NCBI GenBank assembly: GCA_916048055.1
Contig: CAJZHL010000008.1
Coordinates: 434,001-498,000 of the forward strand
From: Pedinophyceae sp. YPF-701
Taxonomy: Eukaryota > Chlorophyta > Pedinophyceae
DNA length: 64,000 bases
Direction of reading: 5' to 3'
Shown here: positions 1 through 12,800 of the stretch, in pieces
Layout of the letters: every line of letters starts with the position of its first letter
Position numbering within the stretch: position 1 is the first letter of the stretch
The notes under the pieces: generated by a model
Told to the model about the DNA's origin: nothing
Seen by the model: only the letters and a program-made list of their open reading frames with translations
The model's database searches: none
Position numbers and translations under genes: made by a program

Positions 1-944
1 CTCCACGACGAGCTGGACGGGAAATTACACGATCTCCAGGGACACGTCGAAGCTGCACAAGCCCAGTTCGCCGAGGACCTCTGGCTGGACGCGCAGCACA
101 GCCAAATGTGCATCAGCATCCTTGCAGAGCAGCAAGGGAAGCTGAAGGGACTGATCCGGTCCTTCCTGGCACTGAGGGTAAGCGCGGAAATGACCGCCGT
201 ATGCCCTTGCATCATCGCGCTTCTCAGACATAGTGCTCGGACGTAAACGTTGCAGCACTCGATGATGATTCGTTGCAGGCTAAAGCCGAAGTCGCACTCG
301 TGGTCATGAAGAAGGCATTCCACGCGCGTTCGCCTTGTGTCGTTGACGAAGATGCCTGCCGGCAAGCGCTTGTTGACGTGCTGGAGACCACAGGCCTCTG
401 GAAGGGCGCTGACTCCCCCACGCGGCTGGCCACGCGTGACGACGGAACCGGCTGGATCGGAAAGTGTGGCGGCGGCGGACCGTTTCTATTCCTGGCGCGT
501 GTTCCTGACGTCTCGGAGGGGTCGCAGCCTGCGGGATCGATTGCGGGCTTCGTGTACACCGGGCGCAGCTTCACGTCGGAACTCAAACTGGACGGCGACC
601 TCTTTGTCTTCAGTCTGAAGCGCGAGGGCGAGCTCACGAAGCAAGTGTGGCGTCTGAATGCGGGAACGAGTGACAGGGGCGTCAAGGCAGGCTCGCTCGG
701 ACCGGAAGTTTGTGTCCGTGTCTGTGTCGGTGCCTGCGACTACGACTCACGCTACTCGGGGCTGAGCTTTTTCGCCGATGGTACCAGTATCAGGCAATAT
801 TCGGATTGTGGGTGCGGCGACTCAGGCTGCAAAGAGAATTGGAGCCCGATAACCAAGGACACAGCCAAGCTCGAAGATACTGACTTGTTCGGCTGCGGCA
901 TCGGCTCCAGTGAGCTGTGCTTCTGGGAGATCTGGGAGCTGTGA
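1..944 (+). CDS. Copy A, 3' end of a BTB-MoxR-TLDc-like gene (5' outside window)
   Basis: Exons: 1..177 (homologue of exon 9, cut by the window edge) and 279..944 (exon 10, stop TGA at 942-944); intron 178-278, GTAAGC donor, TTGCAG acceptor. The first exon encodes the conserved coiled-coil segment with the motif [12 protein letters not shown]. The last exon encodes the cysteine-containing C-terminal domain ([21 protein letters not shown], ending FWEIWEL) that resembles TLDc. The AAA+ and BTB parts must lie left of position 1. Closest in the tail to copy C's exon 9 and to the broken fragment at 18206. No frame damage is seen in the visible part. Confidence 0.85.
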
Positions 945-1482
945 CCCCGTTTTTTGAGCGGCAGCTCGATGTCGCGGCACACGCAGTGCTACGTCTCTGC
1001 AATGGTGCATCTGACAGGTTGGTTGCCGCCGTTCACGAGACGGAGCTCTGGTTGCGTCGGGCGGTGCTGCGATCGCTGCTTGCATGGCTTGGACGACGCG
1101 GTGCTCGGTCCGCCCTCGTTGAGGCTCGGAGTTTTGCCAAGAGATAATGCGTGTTCAACTCACGTCATTTTGTTTCAACAGCACCCGGCGTTTTTCGGGG
1201 GATGCCCGCAGACGTACAGCGGATCCAGGTCCATCCCCGACGGCCCGTGCAAGGAGCCGCGCGGCCCCCTAGCGGTACAACAATGCTGGCCGACTCAGGG
1301 AGCAGCCTGAGGAGGTGAGTGCCAACACGCCCCTAGCGGACGAACGCCGACATTGCCGCCTGCTGCAGTCGGCGCACACTGCATTTCAGGGTGGTACGTG
1401 GCGAATGACGCGCGCCGTGCGCAGGGTGCGCCAGAATCTCCCGGGGTAGGCGAGGGATAGCACAGTGCGCACGTTGGGCACG
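945..1482. other. Spacer A-B, repeated in array
   Basis: No coding exon recognised. Blocks of this spacer recur before copies C (4985-5637) and F (18253-18800), for example the stretch with CGACGCGGTGCTCGGTCCGC near 1095 and the GCAGACGTACAGCGGATCC block near 1207. It presumably carries the copy A 3' UTR and the copy B promoter; no TATA box or other element stands out. Confidence 0.6.
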
Positions 1483-4400
1483 ATGTCGGCCCCGAGTGCG
1501 GGCGTGCCGGACATGGACCTGCTGGAGTCGCTGCGGCAGATGCTCACGCAGGCCGAGGAACAGCGGAAACGGAGCGCGGATGCGTTCGCACAAGGGCAAC
1601 TTGAGGAAGAGCAGAAACGAGCGGCGGAACGCAAGAAAGAAGACCAGAAGCGCGAGCAACGCGCAGAAGAGGTCAAGAAGGAGCTCGAACGGCACGGGGT
1701 GAGTGGCTGCGGGGCCTCATGCGCGGCGCTGTCCCGCCTCCTCCTCCGTGGTGCTGCATGGTCTCGCGCGCTCACGACATGGCCTCGCCCGCGCCCTTAC
1801 CCCCGCCTGTGGTGTTTATGGAATGCGGACCGAAAAACGTATCCCGCACCGTCGTTTCGCAGTTGACGCCGGAGCACTGCATTGCCCTGCATACGGGGGA
1901 GCGCAAGCACACGGTGACGATCGGCGTCGCCCTGGCCGACCCGGACTCGCACCTGGCGGACCTGGTGCTGGAGGCCGTGCGCAAGCGGGCGCCGTCGTCG
2001 CGCGCCTCTCGGTTGGCGCCCTGCGCTGAGCTGCACCTGCCCGACACGCACCCGGATGCATTTCAGTGGATCATCCTGAGGTGCGATTCTGCGGTGCCGC
2101 ACCGTCAGCGTCGACGCTTGTCCTCTGTTGCATCTGCCTGGCCAACTGCGGGCCACAAACAAACACCTTTTGAAGACTCATTGCAGTTATTTATTTGCGT
2201 TGTCGCTGGGCGAGAAGGCGCCGCTGCCTCCGAGCAGCATCGCGGAGCTCGTCAGGCTCCAGGCGAGGAAATGGGGCCTCCAGGTCAGTCATCACCGCGT
2301 TCGCTCGGAGCTGCAGCGTGGCGGTGGACTGCGTGGCATTGCAACGAGCCTTCCGCTGTGCGGTCGTGACACGCAGGAGCTGCTTGAGGTCCTTGATGCC
2401 ACTCACGCGGGCATCGTACGCCGTCCGTCCGCGTCCGAGAGCCCGTCCTGGACCAAGGACCAGCTGCGAGTGCTGGTTTCCCAACTCTCCACGGGGCTCG
2501 TGGACCGGGAGCACATGATGCGCAAGGCGCTGCTGGCGAGCATCGCCGGCGAGCACGTGCTGCTGCTGGGCCCGCCGGGCACGGCCAAGTCGCTCCTCGC
2601 GCGGCGGCTGCACATGGCCTTTTGCAAGGATGCAGGCGCTGAGCGAAAGGGCTACTTCGAGAAGCTGCTGACGAGGTTCTCGACGCCGGAGGAGCTGTTC
2701 GGGCCGATGTCGATCCAGAAGCTGCAGGTGCGAGCGTGCTGCGGGCTGTGTGGGAGCGCGACTTCCTCGCAGCGCACAGTGCCGACACTGACACGGCATG
2801 GGCACGAACGTTGCTGCAGGCGGACGTGTACGAGCGGCAGGTCGAGGGCTACCTGCCGACGGCGGAGATCGCGTTTATCGACGAGATATTCAAGGTGAGC
2901 CGCTGCCGGGCACGATCGACACACTACGCTGCGGTGCTCAATAGCTTCTCGCGCATGACCCGTCACGTTCCAAGCCGCGTCTGCTGACCACCGCAGGCCA
3001 ACAGCGCGGTCCTCAACTCCCTCCTCACCATCATCAACGAGCGCCTCTTCCACAACGGCAACACAACCATCAAGGTGCCGCTTATTTCAGTGATAGGGGC
3101 GTCGAACGAGGTGCCGGGGCAGTCGCAGGCGGAGCTGCAGGCGCTGTACGACCGGTTCCTGGTGCGGATGTGCGTGGGGTACCTGCGGGACAGCGACCAA
3201 GACGGAAGGTGAGTCTTCATCGATGCCTTGGACGGAGTGCGCTTGGACGGAGGCCTGCGGTGCGGACGAGATCATGATGCCGCGCGCGGACAATGTGTCT
3301 GGCACTCATCGTATGCTCGCAGGAGTCCTTTCGCGGAAATGGTCCTGGACTATTGCAACGAAGATGTTGCAGCGCAGGATGTTGCGCGAGCTGCCCTGTC
3401 GAAGGCTGACCTCCGCGATATCGCTGCGAGCGCCGACAAGGTCCACATCGGCGATGACGTCATGAGTCTGATTCGGAAGCTGCGGAACCGCTTCTCGGGG
3501 CAGGAGTGGCAGGTGAGATGCACGCACCTCTTGCAAGCACGTTGACCGTGGTGCGCAGACCGCAGGGCGGCCACACCAGAGAGGTACACCGCGGCATCGC
3601 GAGCTGCGGTGGTCGCTGACGAGTGTCACACCTCGCGCCGCAGGTGTCGGACCGCCGCTGGAAGAAAGCGGTCCGCCTTTTGCGGGTTGCAGCTGCTATT
3701 AACGGCAGGGCCGAGGTGCTTAAGTGGGACCTGCTGCACCTGACGTCGTGCGTGTGGCACCAGCCGGAGCAGGAGGAGGAGGCCCAGCGGTGCGTTGCGG
3801 ATCTGATCGCTGAGGGGACGGGCCTCGAGCGGTCGGTCCTCGAGTACCTGACTCAGCGCAAGGTCGCACTGAGTCGGGAACTGAAGGAGGCGAAGTCGGC
3901 GAAGGCGGTCGAGACCGTGCTGGCGCAGGTGTGCTGCGCGGCCAGTTGCATGACGTTGAGCACACGGGCGATGTCCTACATCTGCAGCAAACGCAACAGA
4001 AGGACTTCCGCGTTCCGCAGCTGCACGCGCTCCACGACGAGCTGGACGTGAAGCTCAAAGGCTTACAACAGGACGTCGAAGCCACGCAAGCCCTGCTCGC
4101 GGACGACCTGTGGCTCGACGCGCAGCAATGCCAGGTCTGCGTCAGCGTCCTTGCGGAGCAGCATGAGAAGCTCAAGGGACTGGACACGTCCTTCCTGGCA
4201 CTGATGGTGAGTGCTGGATAGTCTCAGTCAGTGAGCGAGCACTTGCATGGCCATGCAGAGAGGGGTCGGCGACTGTAGCCAGCTGCGTCTGAGCTCGACC
4301 CGCCATCTGGTGTGCTTGCAGGCCAGAGCCGAACAGGAGGCGGACGGACACCTGCAAGGATCGGCGGGGTCGAATCTGTTCCTGATGCCCTCGCCTTGTG

Positions 4401-4984
4401 TCGTGGACGACGCAAGAGTTCAGCAAGCGCTTGTTGATGTGCTGAGGACTACGGGCCACTGGAACGGCGCGTCTACCACTCCCCCTGCGCGCGTGGCTAC
4501 GTCTTCGGATGGCGGTGGCTTGATTGCGAAGTGTGCTAGTGGGGGGCCGTTCCTCTTCCTCGCGCGCACACAGAGTGGAGATGTGTCTGCAGCGTCTGTT
4601 GTGGGCTTCGTGTACTCCGGACAAAGCCTCGCAACGCAACTGCGACTGGACGGAGACCTGTATCTCTTCACTCTACAGCGCCGTGGCAAGCTCAGGAAGC
4701 ACGTATGGCGCATGAACAAGGGAAATGACGCAAGGGGAGCCACAGTCAGCTCGAATGGATGGGCAGTTGGTGCCCAGTGTGGTTACTCCGGCCACGTCGT
4801 CGCGGGCGTTCAGTGCACCGGGTCAACCATCACGCAGATGGCGGGGTGTCAGTGCGGTCGCCAATGCAATGCAGGAGGTTGGACCCGCCTGACCGACGGT
4901 GCTCCGAAGTTCAACAAGCTCGACTTGTTCGGGTCCGGCATTGGCAACGCCACCCCCTGCCTTTGGGAGGTGCGGAAGCTGTGA
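1483..4984 (+). CDS. Copy B: BTB-MoxR/RavA AAA+ ATPase-TLDc-like protein, 830 aa
   Basis: Exons 1483..1698, 1863..2080, 2187..2283, 2377..2727, 2820..2894, 2997..3208, 3323..3512, 3644..3928, 4021..4206, 4322..4984; they sum to 831 codons without an internal stop. Residues 1-72 form a K/E/Q-rich helix. Residues 73-177 look like a BTB/T1 domain ([19 protein letters not shown] ... HPDAFQWI). The AAA+ core has Walker A GPPGTAKS at 242-249, Walker B IAFIDE with D315-E316, sensor-1 N356 (GASNEVPG) and the YDRFLVRM arginine-finger box with R372, all typical of MoxR/Rav[14 protein letters not shown] near 455 matches the RavA sensor-2 helix. Residues 549-610 are coiled coil; 611-830 are TLDc-like. 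Start chosen at the ATG shared in position with copies C and F. Function is inferred: an ATP-driven remodelling chaperone with a BTB adaptor. Confidence 0.85.
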
Positions 4985-5637
4985 GCCGGGTGAGGTGGCT
5001 GACGCACACGTGCTCGGTCGAGAGAATCCTTGCAACCCGTGCTGCATGCACGCTGACCCCGCAAGGCAGCCGCAGCCTGCTGGTCGGAGCGACGTCGCTG
5101 CGGAACTATCAAGTCCAAGGTTTCCTCGTCTCCTCGTTGCAAGTGCTACGTCTCCGCGATGGAGTCAAACAGCTCCGTTGTCGCCGTTCACGAGGTGGAG
5201 ATCTTCTTGCGTCGGGCGGTCTGCGACTGTCGCTTGCATGGCTAGGACGACGCGGTGCTCGGTCCGCCCTCGTTGAGGCTCGGAGTTTTGCCAAGAGATG
5301 TGGTGTTTCAACTCACACGCCATTTTGTTTCTACCGCATCCAGCGCTGTTCGGAAGATGCCCGCAGACATACAGCGGATCCGAGTCCATCCCCGACAGCC
5401 CGTGCAAGGAGCCGCGCGCCACCAAGCGGTACAACAAATGCTGGCCTACTCAGGGAGCAGCCTGAGGAGGTGAGTGCCAACACGCCCCTAGCGGACGAAC
5501 GCCGACATTGCCGCCTGCTGCAGTCGGCGCACACTGCATTTCAGGGTGGTACGTGGCGAATGACGCGCGCCTCGCGCAGGGTGCGCCAGAATCTCCTGGG
5601 GTAGGCGAGGGGTAGCACAGCGCGCGCGTTGGGCACG
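4985..5637. other. Spacer B-C, repeated in array
   Basis: Homologous to 945-1482 in its second half and to 18253-18800 through most of its length. No exon recognised; presumed 3' UTR of B and promoter of C. Confidence 0.6.
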
Positions 5638-8600
5638 ATGTCGGCCCCGAGTGCGGGCGTGCCGGACATGGACCTGCTGGAGTCGCTGCGGCAGATGCTC
5701 ACGCAGGCCGAGGAACAGCGGAAACGGAGCGCGGAGGCATTCGCACAAGGGCAACTTGAGGAAGAGCAGAAACGAGCGGCGGAACGCAAGAAAGAAAACC
5801 AGAAGCGCGAGCAACGCGCAGAAGAGATCAAGAAGGAGCTCGAACGGCACGGGGTGAGTGGCTGCGGGGCCTCATGCGCGGCGCTCTCCCGCCTCCTCCT
5901 CCGTGGTGCTGCATGGTCTCGCGCGCTCACGACATGGCCTCGCGCGCGCCCTTACGCCCGCATGTGGTGCTGTACATGGAATACGGATTGAAAAACGTGC
6001 CCCTTAAGGTCGTTTCGCAGTTGACGCCGGAGCACTGCATTGCCCTGCATACGGGAGAGCGCAAGCACACGGTGACGATCGGCGTCGCCCTGGCCGACCC
6101 GGACTCGCGCCTGGCGGACCTGGTGCTGGAGGCCGTGCGCGAGCGGGCGCCGTCGTCGCGCGCCTCTCGGTTGGCGCCCTGCGCTGAGCTGCACCTGCCC
6201 GACGCGCACCCGGATGGAGCATTTGAGTGGATCCTGAGGTGCGACGCGGTGCCGCACCGTCAGCGTCGACGCTTGTCCTCTGTGGCATCTGCCTGTGGGT
6301 GCTCCTCACGCGCGCGTCCTTGGCCAACTGCGGGCCACACCTTTTGACACACTGCAGTTATTTATTTGCGTTGTCGCTGGGCGAGAAGGCGCCGCTGCCT
6401 CCGAGCAGCATCGCGGAGCTCGTCAGGCTCCAGGCGAGGAAATGGGGCCTCCAGGTGAGTCGTCGCCGCGTTCGCTCGGAGCTGCAGCGTGGCGCTTGAC
6501 AGCGTGGCATTGCACCGAGCCTTCCGCTGTGCGGTCGTGAGACGCAGGAGCTGCTTGAGGTCCTTGATGCCACTCACGCGGGCATCGTGCGCCGTCCGTC
6601 CGCGTCCGAGAGCCCGTCCTGGACCAAGGACCAGCTGCGAGTGCTGGTTTCCCAACTCTCCACGGGCCTCGTGGACCGCGAGCACATGATGCGCAAGGCG
6701 CTGCTGGCGAGCATCGCCGGCGAGCACGTGCTGCTGCTGGGCCCGCCAGGCACGGCCAAGTCGCTCCTGGCGCGGCGGCTGCACATGGCCTTTTGCAAGG
6801 ATGCAGGCGCTGAGCGAAAGGGCTACTTCGAGAAGCTGCTGACGAAGTTCTCGACGCCGGAGGAGCTGTTCGGGCCGATGTCGATCCAGAAGCTGCAGGT
6901 GCGAGCGTGCTGCGGGCTGTGTGGGAGCGCGACTTCCTGCATGACCCGCACTGCCGACACTGACACGGCATGGGCACGAACGTTGCTGCAGGCGGACGTG
7001 TACGAGCGGCAGGTCGAGGGCTACCTGCCGACGGCGGAGATCGCGTTTATCGACGAGATATTCAAGGTGAGCCGCTGCCGGGCACGATCGACACACTACG
7101 CTGCGGTGCTCAATAGCTTCTCGCGCATGACCCGTCACGTTCCAAGCCGCGTCTGCTGACCACCGCAGGCCAACAGCGCGGTCCTCAACTCCCTCCTCAC
7201 CATCATCAACGAGCGCCTCTTCCACAACGGCAACACAACCATCAAGGTGCCGCTTATTTCAGTGATAGGGGCGTCGAACGAGGTGCCGGGGCAGTCGCAG
7301 GCGGAGCTGCAGGCGCTGTACGACCGGTTCCTGGTGCGGATGTGCGTGGGGTACCTCCAGAACCGCAACGAACACGGAGGGTACGCCCACCACATTGCAT
7401 CACTTGATTGCAACGCCCTGACTCACCCGTGAGGCGTTCCATGCACCAGGGGCCTGCTTCCCCTTGTTTCACCAAGTGCGAGGGATGCTCCCCGGATGTG
7501 TGCAGGAAGCCTTTCGCGGAGATGGTGTTGAGCGACGTGACCGATGTTGCGAACGACGTCGTACAGACGGCTCTGTCCGCGGCGGACCTGCGCGACATCC
7601 GGGATCGCGCAGGGAGGGTCAGGGTCGACGAAAACGTCATGGCGATGATCGAGAAGCTGCGGGACCGCTTCTCGGGGCAGGAGTGGCAGGTGAGAGACCC
7701 CAAGTTGTCACGAATGGATTGAGAGGTCTCGGGACGACGGCATGCAGGCCGAGGACCTGGCGCCCGCACGATCGCTGACGGTGCATATTTGTGCGCGGGC
7801 TTGCAGGTGTCGGACCGGCGCTGGAAGAAAGCAGTGCGTCTCCTGCGCGTTGCAGCGGCGACCGACGGCAGGGACGAGGTGCGGAGGTGGGACCTGCTGC
7901 ACCTGGCGTCATGCGTGTGGCACCAGCCGGCGCAGGAGGAGGAGGTTCGGTCGCACATCGCGGGTCTGCTGGCCGAGGACGCGGGCTTCGAATGCTCCGT
8001 GCTGACAACTTTCCTGACTCAGCGCAAGGAAGTGCTGCACCAGGAGCTCTCCGAGGCAAAGTCGGTCCAGGATGTAGAGAAGATCCTGCAGCAGGTGCGT
8101 CTTGCGTGCGGGGGCATAAATTTGCCCGGGAGATGTTTGCTGCGGCCAGTGCATATTCCACAACGTGGCGCTCGCGCATCTTCCTCCGCAGCTTAACACC
8201 TTCCTCGACGAGCTGGACGTGAGGTTCCAGGACCAGCAAAAGGACGCCGAAGCTGCACAAGCCCAGTTCGCCGAGGACCTCTGGCTGGACGCGCAGCACT
8301 GTCAGATGTGCATCAGCATCCTTTCGGAGCAGCAAACCAAGCTGAAGGGACTGATCAGGTCTTTCTTGTCGCTCAGGGTGAGTGCCAGATCCAATCGGCC
8401 CAGCAAGCGTGCACGTCGTGAGAGGCTCACGTACGCGTTGCGCGAACGTTTTTTCGCGCGATTTGCCATCGCAGGTCAAAGCCGAGGAGACACTCAAAAC
8501 CAAGCAGGGCGCCGAATTCACGGCTCCTGCACCCAATGCCGCGATCAGCGCGGCCGATCAGCTCGCGCTGTTGGACGTGCTGAAAATCACGGGCGTTCGA

Positions 8601-9395
8601 AAGGGCGCCGCTCCCACACGCTTGGCGACGCGCAACGATGGCGGTGACTGGACCGCCAAGTGCGCAGGCGGCGGCCCGTTCCTCTTCCTCATACGCGTCC
8701 CCGTCTCCTCCAGCGGCCCGGAAGCGATCTCTGGCTTCATATACGGCAGTGCATCAAACATCACGACAGAAACGAAGTTTGACGGAGACATATTCGTTTT
8801 CAGGATGAAGCATGCGGGCAAGTACTTGAAGCAGGTGTGGCGCATGGAAAAGGGCGCGCACAGGGGCGTGAAGTCAAGTTCGGATGGACCAGAAGTGGGT
8901 TTCTACTGCCCGGCCACTTGGGAGCATTTCTCGGGCATCCGCTGCCTGACTCAGACGCAGACTGCTCCCTCTCCTCAAGGCGGTGGTTTTGGCGCTGCTT
9001 CTCCAACCCCTCCTAGTTTCGGCGGTTTCGGTCAGCCAGCCAGCACGCCAGGTCCTGCACCCACCAGCACCTTCTCATCTGCTGGTTATGGTGGCAGTAG
9101 TGGGTTCGGTACGTTTGGTGCTCCTGCGAAGCTCCCGAGCACCCCACCAGCTTTCAGTGGTGGTGCTTTCGGTCAGCCGTCCAGTTTCGGTCAGGCGCCC
9201 CAGCCCACGCAACCCAGCAAGCAAGTCTGTGTCCAGCAGCGCGGCCCCTGTGGCTGCGGCGGGACGAAAGCGCCCTGCAACGGGCCAAGATGGTACCCGC
9301 TCACCGATGATGCGCGCGTGCTCGACGAGGCAGATTTGTTCGGTGCAGGCATCAACAGCACCGTTGAATGTTTCTGGGAGGTCTGGAAACTGTGA
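5638..9395 (+). CDS. Copy C: BTB-MoxR/RavA-TLDc-like protein with FG-rich insertion, 915 aa
   Basis: Exons 5638..5853, 6021..6238, 6358..6454, 6548..6898, 6992..7066, 7169..7380, 7506..7689, 7807..8094, 8192..8377, 8475..9395; 916 codons including stop. The first 390 residues are nearly identical to copy B (Walker A 242-249, Walker B D315-E316, sensor-1 N356, R372). Exon 6 ends GG rather than AG before a GTACGC donor, so the split codon gives Gly instead of Arg. Exon 10 is 921 nt against 620-705 in the sister copies because about 265 nt (8961-9225, residues about 772-860) encode GGFG, FGQPAS, SGFGTFGAP and SSFGQ repeats like those of FG nucleoporins, inserted inside the TLDc-like domain. The domain then resumes and ends FWEVWKL. 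Confidence 0.85.
8961..9225 (+). repeat. FG-repeat insertion in exon 10 of copy C
   Basis: Low-complexity Ser/Pro/Gly/Gln segment with about eight Phe-Gly dipeptides (GFG, FGQ, FGTFG), absent from copies A, B and D-G at the same place. It is in frame and flanked by conserved domain sequence on both sides, so it is a coding insertion, not an intron: it has no convincing GT/AG pair that would restore the sister-copy length. Confidence 0.7.
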
Positions 9396-9843
9396 TCCTT
9401 GTTCCCTAGATAGCCGCCTGGCGATGGGAACCGAAGCAATCGTTGCGCCGATACTTCTACAATCACCATCTGCCCGACCCGGACGGCGCGATGCGTGTTC
9501 CGCCCTCACTGAGGTGCGCTATCAGAATCGAGAATTGATGATGTCACATGACATGACATGTAGCTGCACTCGGGTCGTTCAGGGGGCTGGTATGCCCGCC
9601 GACGCGCAGCGCGCCACAGGATGCGTAAGCAAGGCTTTGCTGCTTATTGACGACAGAGACTTTCGATGAAGGGGCCGCGTTGAGCTCCATCTCATGCATC
9701 TTCGAGGCCCTTCCCTCGACCAGGCGACTCGCGGCGCAGACGAGCTCATCGACGCGTTTCCATCGTCCGGCCGGTACTGAGGTAAATATCGAGCGGAGAC
9801 GCTGCGGCAGCGACACGAGCGCGCGGCGGCACGGCTCTCTGCA
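9396..9843. other. Spacer C-D
   Basis: Not obviously related to the A-B, B-C or E-F spacers. Contains a short ACATG-rich stretch (near 9544-9562). No exon or RNA gene recognised. Confidence 0.5.
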
Positions 9844-12800
9844 ATGTTGACGTCGCTGCATCGCGCGGCAGCGGCGCGTCACGCCAACCGGCCTCCCTCG
9901 CGCGATTATCTGCCAGCCGAGATGGAGAAGGAGCTTCAGCAGCACGGGGTGAGCGACCTACCCACCTACCTCGCTACAGTGCTCAGAATCACTGCAGAGA
10001 TTCTCTGCCTGACAAGCATTGCGAAGTTCCGCTCGCGTGACCCGGCTGCAGCACCCCGCATTCAGCTAGTACAGCGAACACCACGATCACGACGCCGTCG
10101 GCGCCAACGAGCCTGCCCCGCGCCCGTGCCTGCAGTTGACGCAAGAGCACAGCGTCGCCCTGTGCGTGCGAGATCGGGACTTCCTCGTCACGCTCAGCGT
10201 CGCCCTCGCGGAGCCTCAGTCTCTGCTCGCCCAGTCCGTGCGCTCGGCTTTGCGTGACGCGCCGCGGAGCACGACACCCATCCCGCAGCCCGCACTTCGC
10301 GTACACCTGACGAACGCGGACCCGGACGTATTCGAGTGGGTCGTCAGGTGCGCGCGCGCATCCACCGCGAATGTGCGCGCCTCCAAGCGACAGCGCTCGC
10401 GTCTGACTGCGAGCGAAACCCCCCCTCCCACTCTGGGCCAACAGGTACCTCAACGCACTGGTGCTCGGAATGGACGCGCCCCTGCCCTCGGGCCAGACTG
10501 CACAGCTGCTGCTGCTCCAAGCCAGACGCTGGGGCCTCGCGGTAGGTCGCCCTGCCCGTCGTGCACCTGCTGTAGCGACGTGTTTGTTCCTGCCACGTGC
10601 ACAGGCTCACACCGGGCCCATTCGACGCGCAGGGCCTCGTCGAGGCTCTCAGCCCCACAGGCACATGTGCGCCGCCCGCCCAGCTTCGCCTGGACGCCCC
10701 CAGCGGCCCGTCCTGGACCAAGGAGAAGCTGCAACAGCTGGTTGCCAGACTGTCAGTGGGTCTCGTGGACCGCGAGCACATGATGCGCAAGGCGCTGCTG
10801 GCCGGCATCGCCGGCGAGCACGTGCTGCTGCTGGGCCCGCCAGGCACGGCCAAGTCGCTCCTCGCGCGGCGGCTGCACGTTGCGTTCAGCGCCGACGGCA
10901 ACAGAGGCGCGTACTTCGAGAAGCTGCTGACGAAGTTCTCGACGCCGGAGGAGCTGTTCGGGCCGATGTCGATCCAGAAGCTGCAGGTGCGCCCTCGTTG
11001 ATGGCGCCGACAAAAAAAACGAGAACCATCCTACCGCGCGGAAACAGCCCCTGAAGGACGGCTGCTCGCTCAGCGTGCTCATTGCGTGCTCCCCTACGGC
11101 GCGCGGCGCATGTTTCGAAGCGCACGGCGGAGATGCGAGACCCGCGTCCCGTCCAGTTGCAGCGCCACGCCACCCGGCCAGCGCCCGAGCCTTGCGGGCT
11201 GAGGAGCCGGTTCACGGTGCGCCCCAGGGTCGCACCGTGGCGCTGTCGCCCACCCAGGGACCTCTCAAGGGTGAGATGTCTCGGGAACGTGGCAGACTCG
11301 CCACGGTGCGCCTCACGGGCCCCTGTGGGCCGGCTCTTTGGCACCTGCAAGCCTGAGGGATGGTTGCCGGAACCTTGCGTGGGTGGTCGCGCGTTAGGCC
11401 CATTTCTGAAAACCCCTGAGCCTTGTCCCGAGGCGCTGGTGGCGGGGCCAATGATGGGAGTCAGAGCGCGCCTCGCAGCGAGGGGCCTCGGGGCGTCCCC
11501 CGCGAGCGTGCCTGTGCTGTCGTCGCGTCAGGATGACTCTGGCAGTTGACGGTACGCTGCAGGCGGACGTGTACGAGCGCAAGATCGATGGCTATCTGCC
11601 GACCGCTGAGATTGCGTTCGTGGACGAGATATTCAAGGTGCTGCGCCAGAAACGACAAAACGCATCTGCATGCAACGCACGCGTGCAAGCATTGCCACTT
11701 CCAGATCTCGCGCTTCGCCGCACGTCCGCAGGCCAACAGCGCGGTCCTCAACTCCCTCCTCACCATCATCAACGAGCGCCTCTTCCACAACGGCACCAAC
11801 GTCATCACCGTTCCGCTGATTTCCATGATCGGGGCGTCGAACGAGGTGCCGGGGCAGTCACAGGCGGAGCTGCAGGCGCTGTACGACCGGTTCCTGGTGC
11901 GGATGTGCGTGGGGTACCTGCGGGACAGCGACCAAGACGGAAGGTTCGTTTCGATGTTTGATTTTTGGTTTCTGAACCACGGAATAATGCTTTGCCAGGC
12001 CAAGGGCTCATGCGACGCGTCTTGAGCGAGCTTGAATTGGTGCGGCGCATCGCGTGCGCTGATGTGCAGGAGCCCGCTGCTGCAGATGGTGCTGGACAGC
12101 GACAGCGATGTGACCGCAGCGGATGTCGCTGAGGTGGCGCTGTCGGTGGCGGACGTTCGCGACATCTGCCAGCGCGCTGACAAAGTGCACGTCGGGAAAC
12201 GCGTCGCGGAGCTGATTCTGAAGCTGCGGCAGCAATTCTCGGGGCCGGAGTGGCAGGTGTGTGGGTGTTCTGGCGGCAAACTGCGCCCGCGGATCGCCGG
12301 TGCATGATTCATGAATAACCGCTGACGGGACTCGGGCGACCGGCGCGATCTGCAGGTGTCGGACCGCCGCTGGAAGAAAGCGGTCCGCCTCATGCGTGTT
12401 GCAGCGGCGACTGATGGCAGAAACGAGGTGCGCAGGTGGGACCTGCTGCACGTGGCGTCGTGCGTGTGGCACCAGCCGGAGCAGGAGGAGGCTGCGGAGA
12501 CCCACATTCTGCGCCTGCTGGTCGACGAGGCGGGGATGGAGCGCCAGGTTCTGGCCCACCTGACTCAGCGCAAGGGCGTGCTGGAGCGGGAACTGTCGCA
12601 GGTCAAGTCAGGCGGCGACGTCGAGAAAGTGCTCGAGCAGGTGCGCGCTCGCGGGCGATTGAACGTCGGACGGAGACCGTGCAGACCCAAGAAGGAGGTT
12701 TTCAGAATGGACACAAACCTGAGCCGCTCGATGGAGCCGCTGTGCGCCGCAGATGAAGACGCTCAAGAGCGAGCTGGACAAGCAGATGGAGTCACTTTCC

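Noticed and set aside
7637-8536. 299-residue open frame on - opposite copy C
   Set aside because: Arg/Pro/Ala-rich antisense shadow of conserved exons 8-10; same type of frame appears opposite every copy and has no motif.
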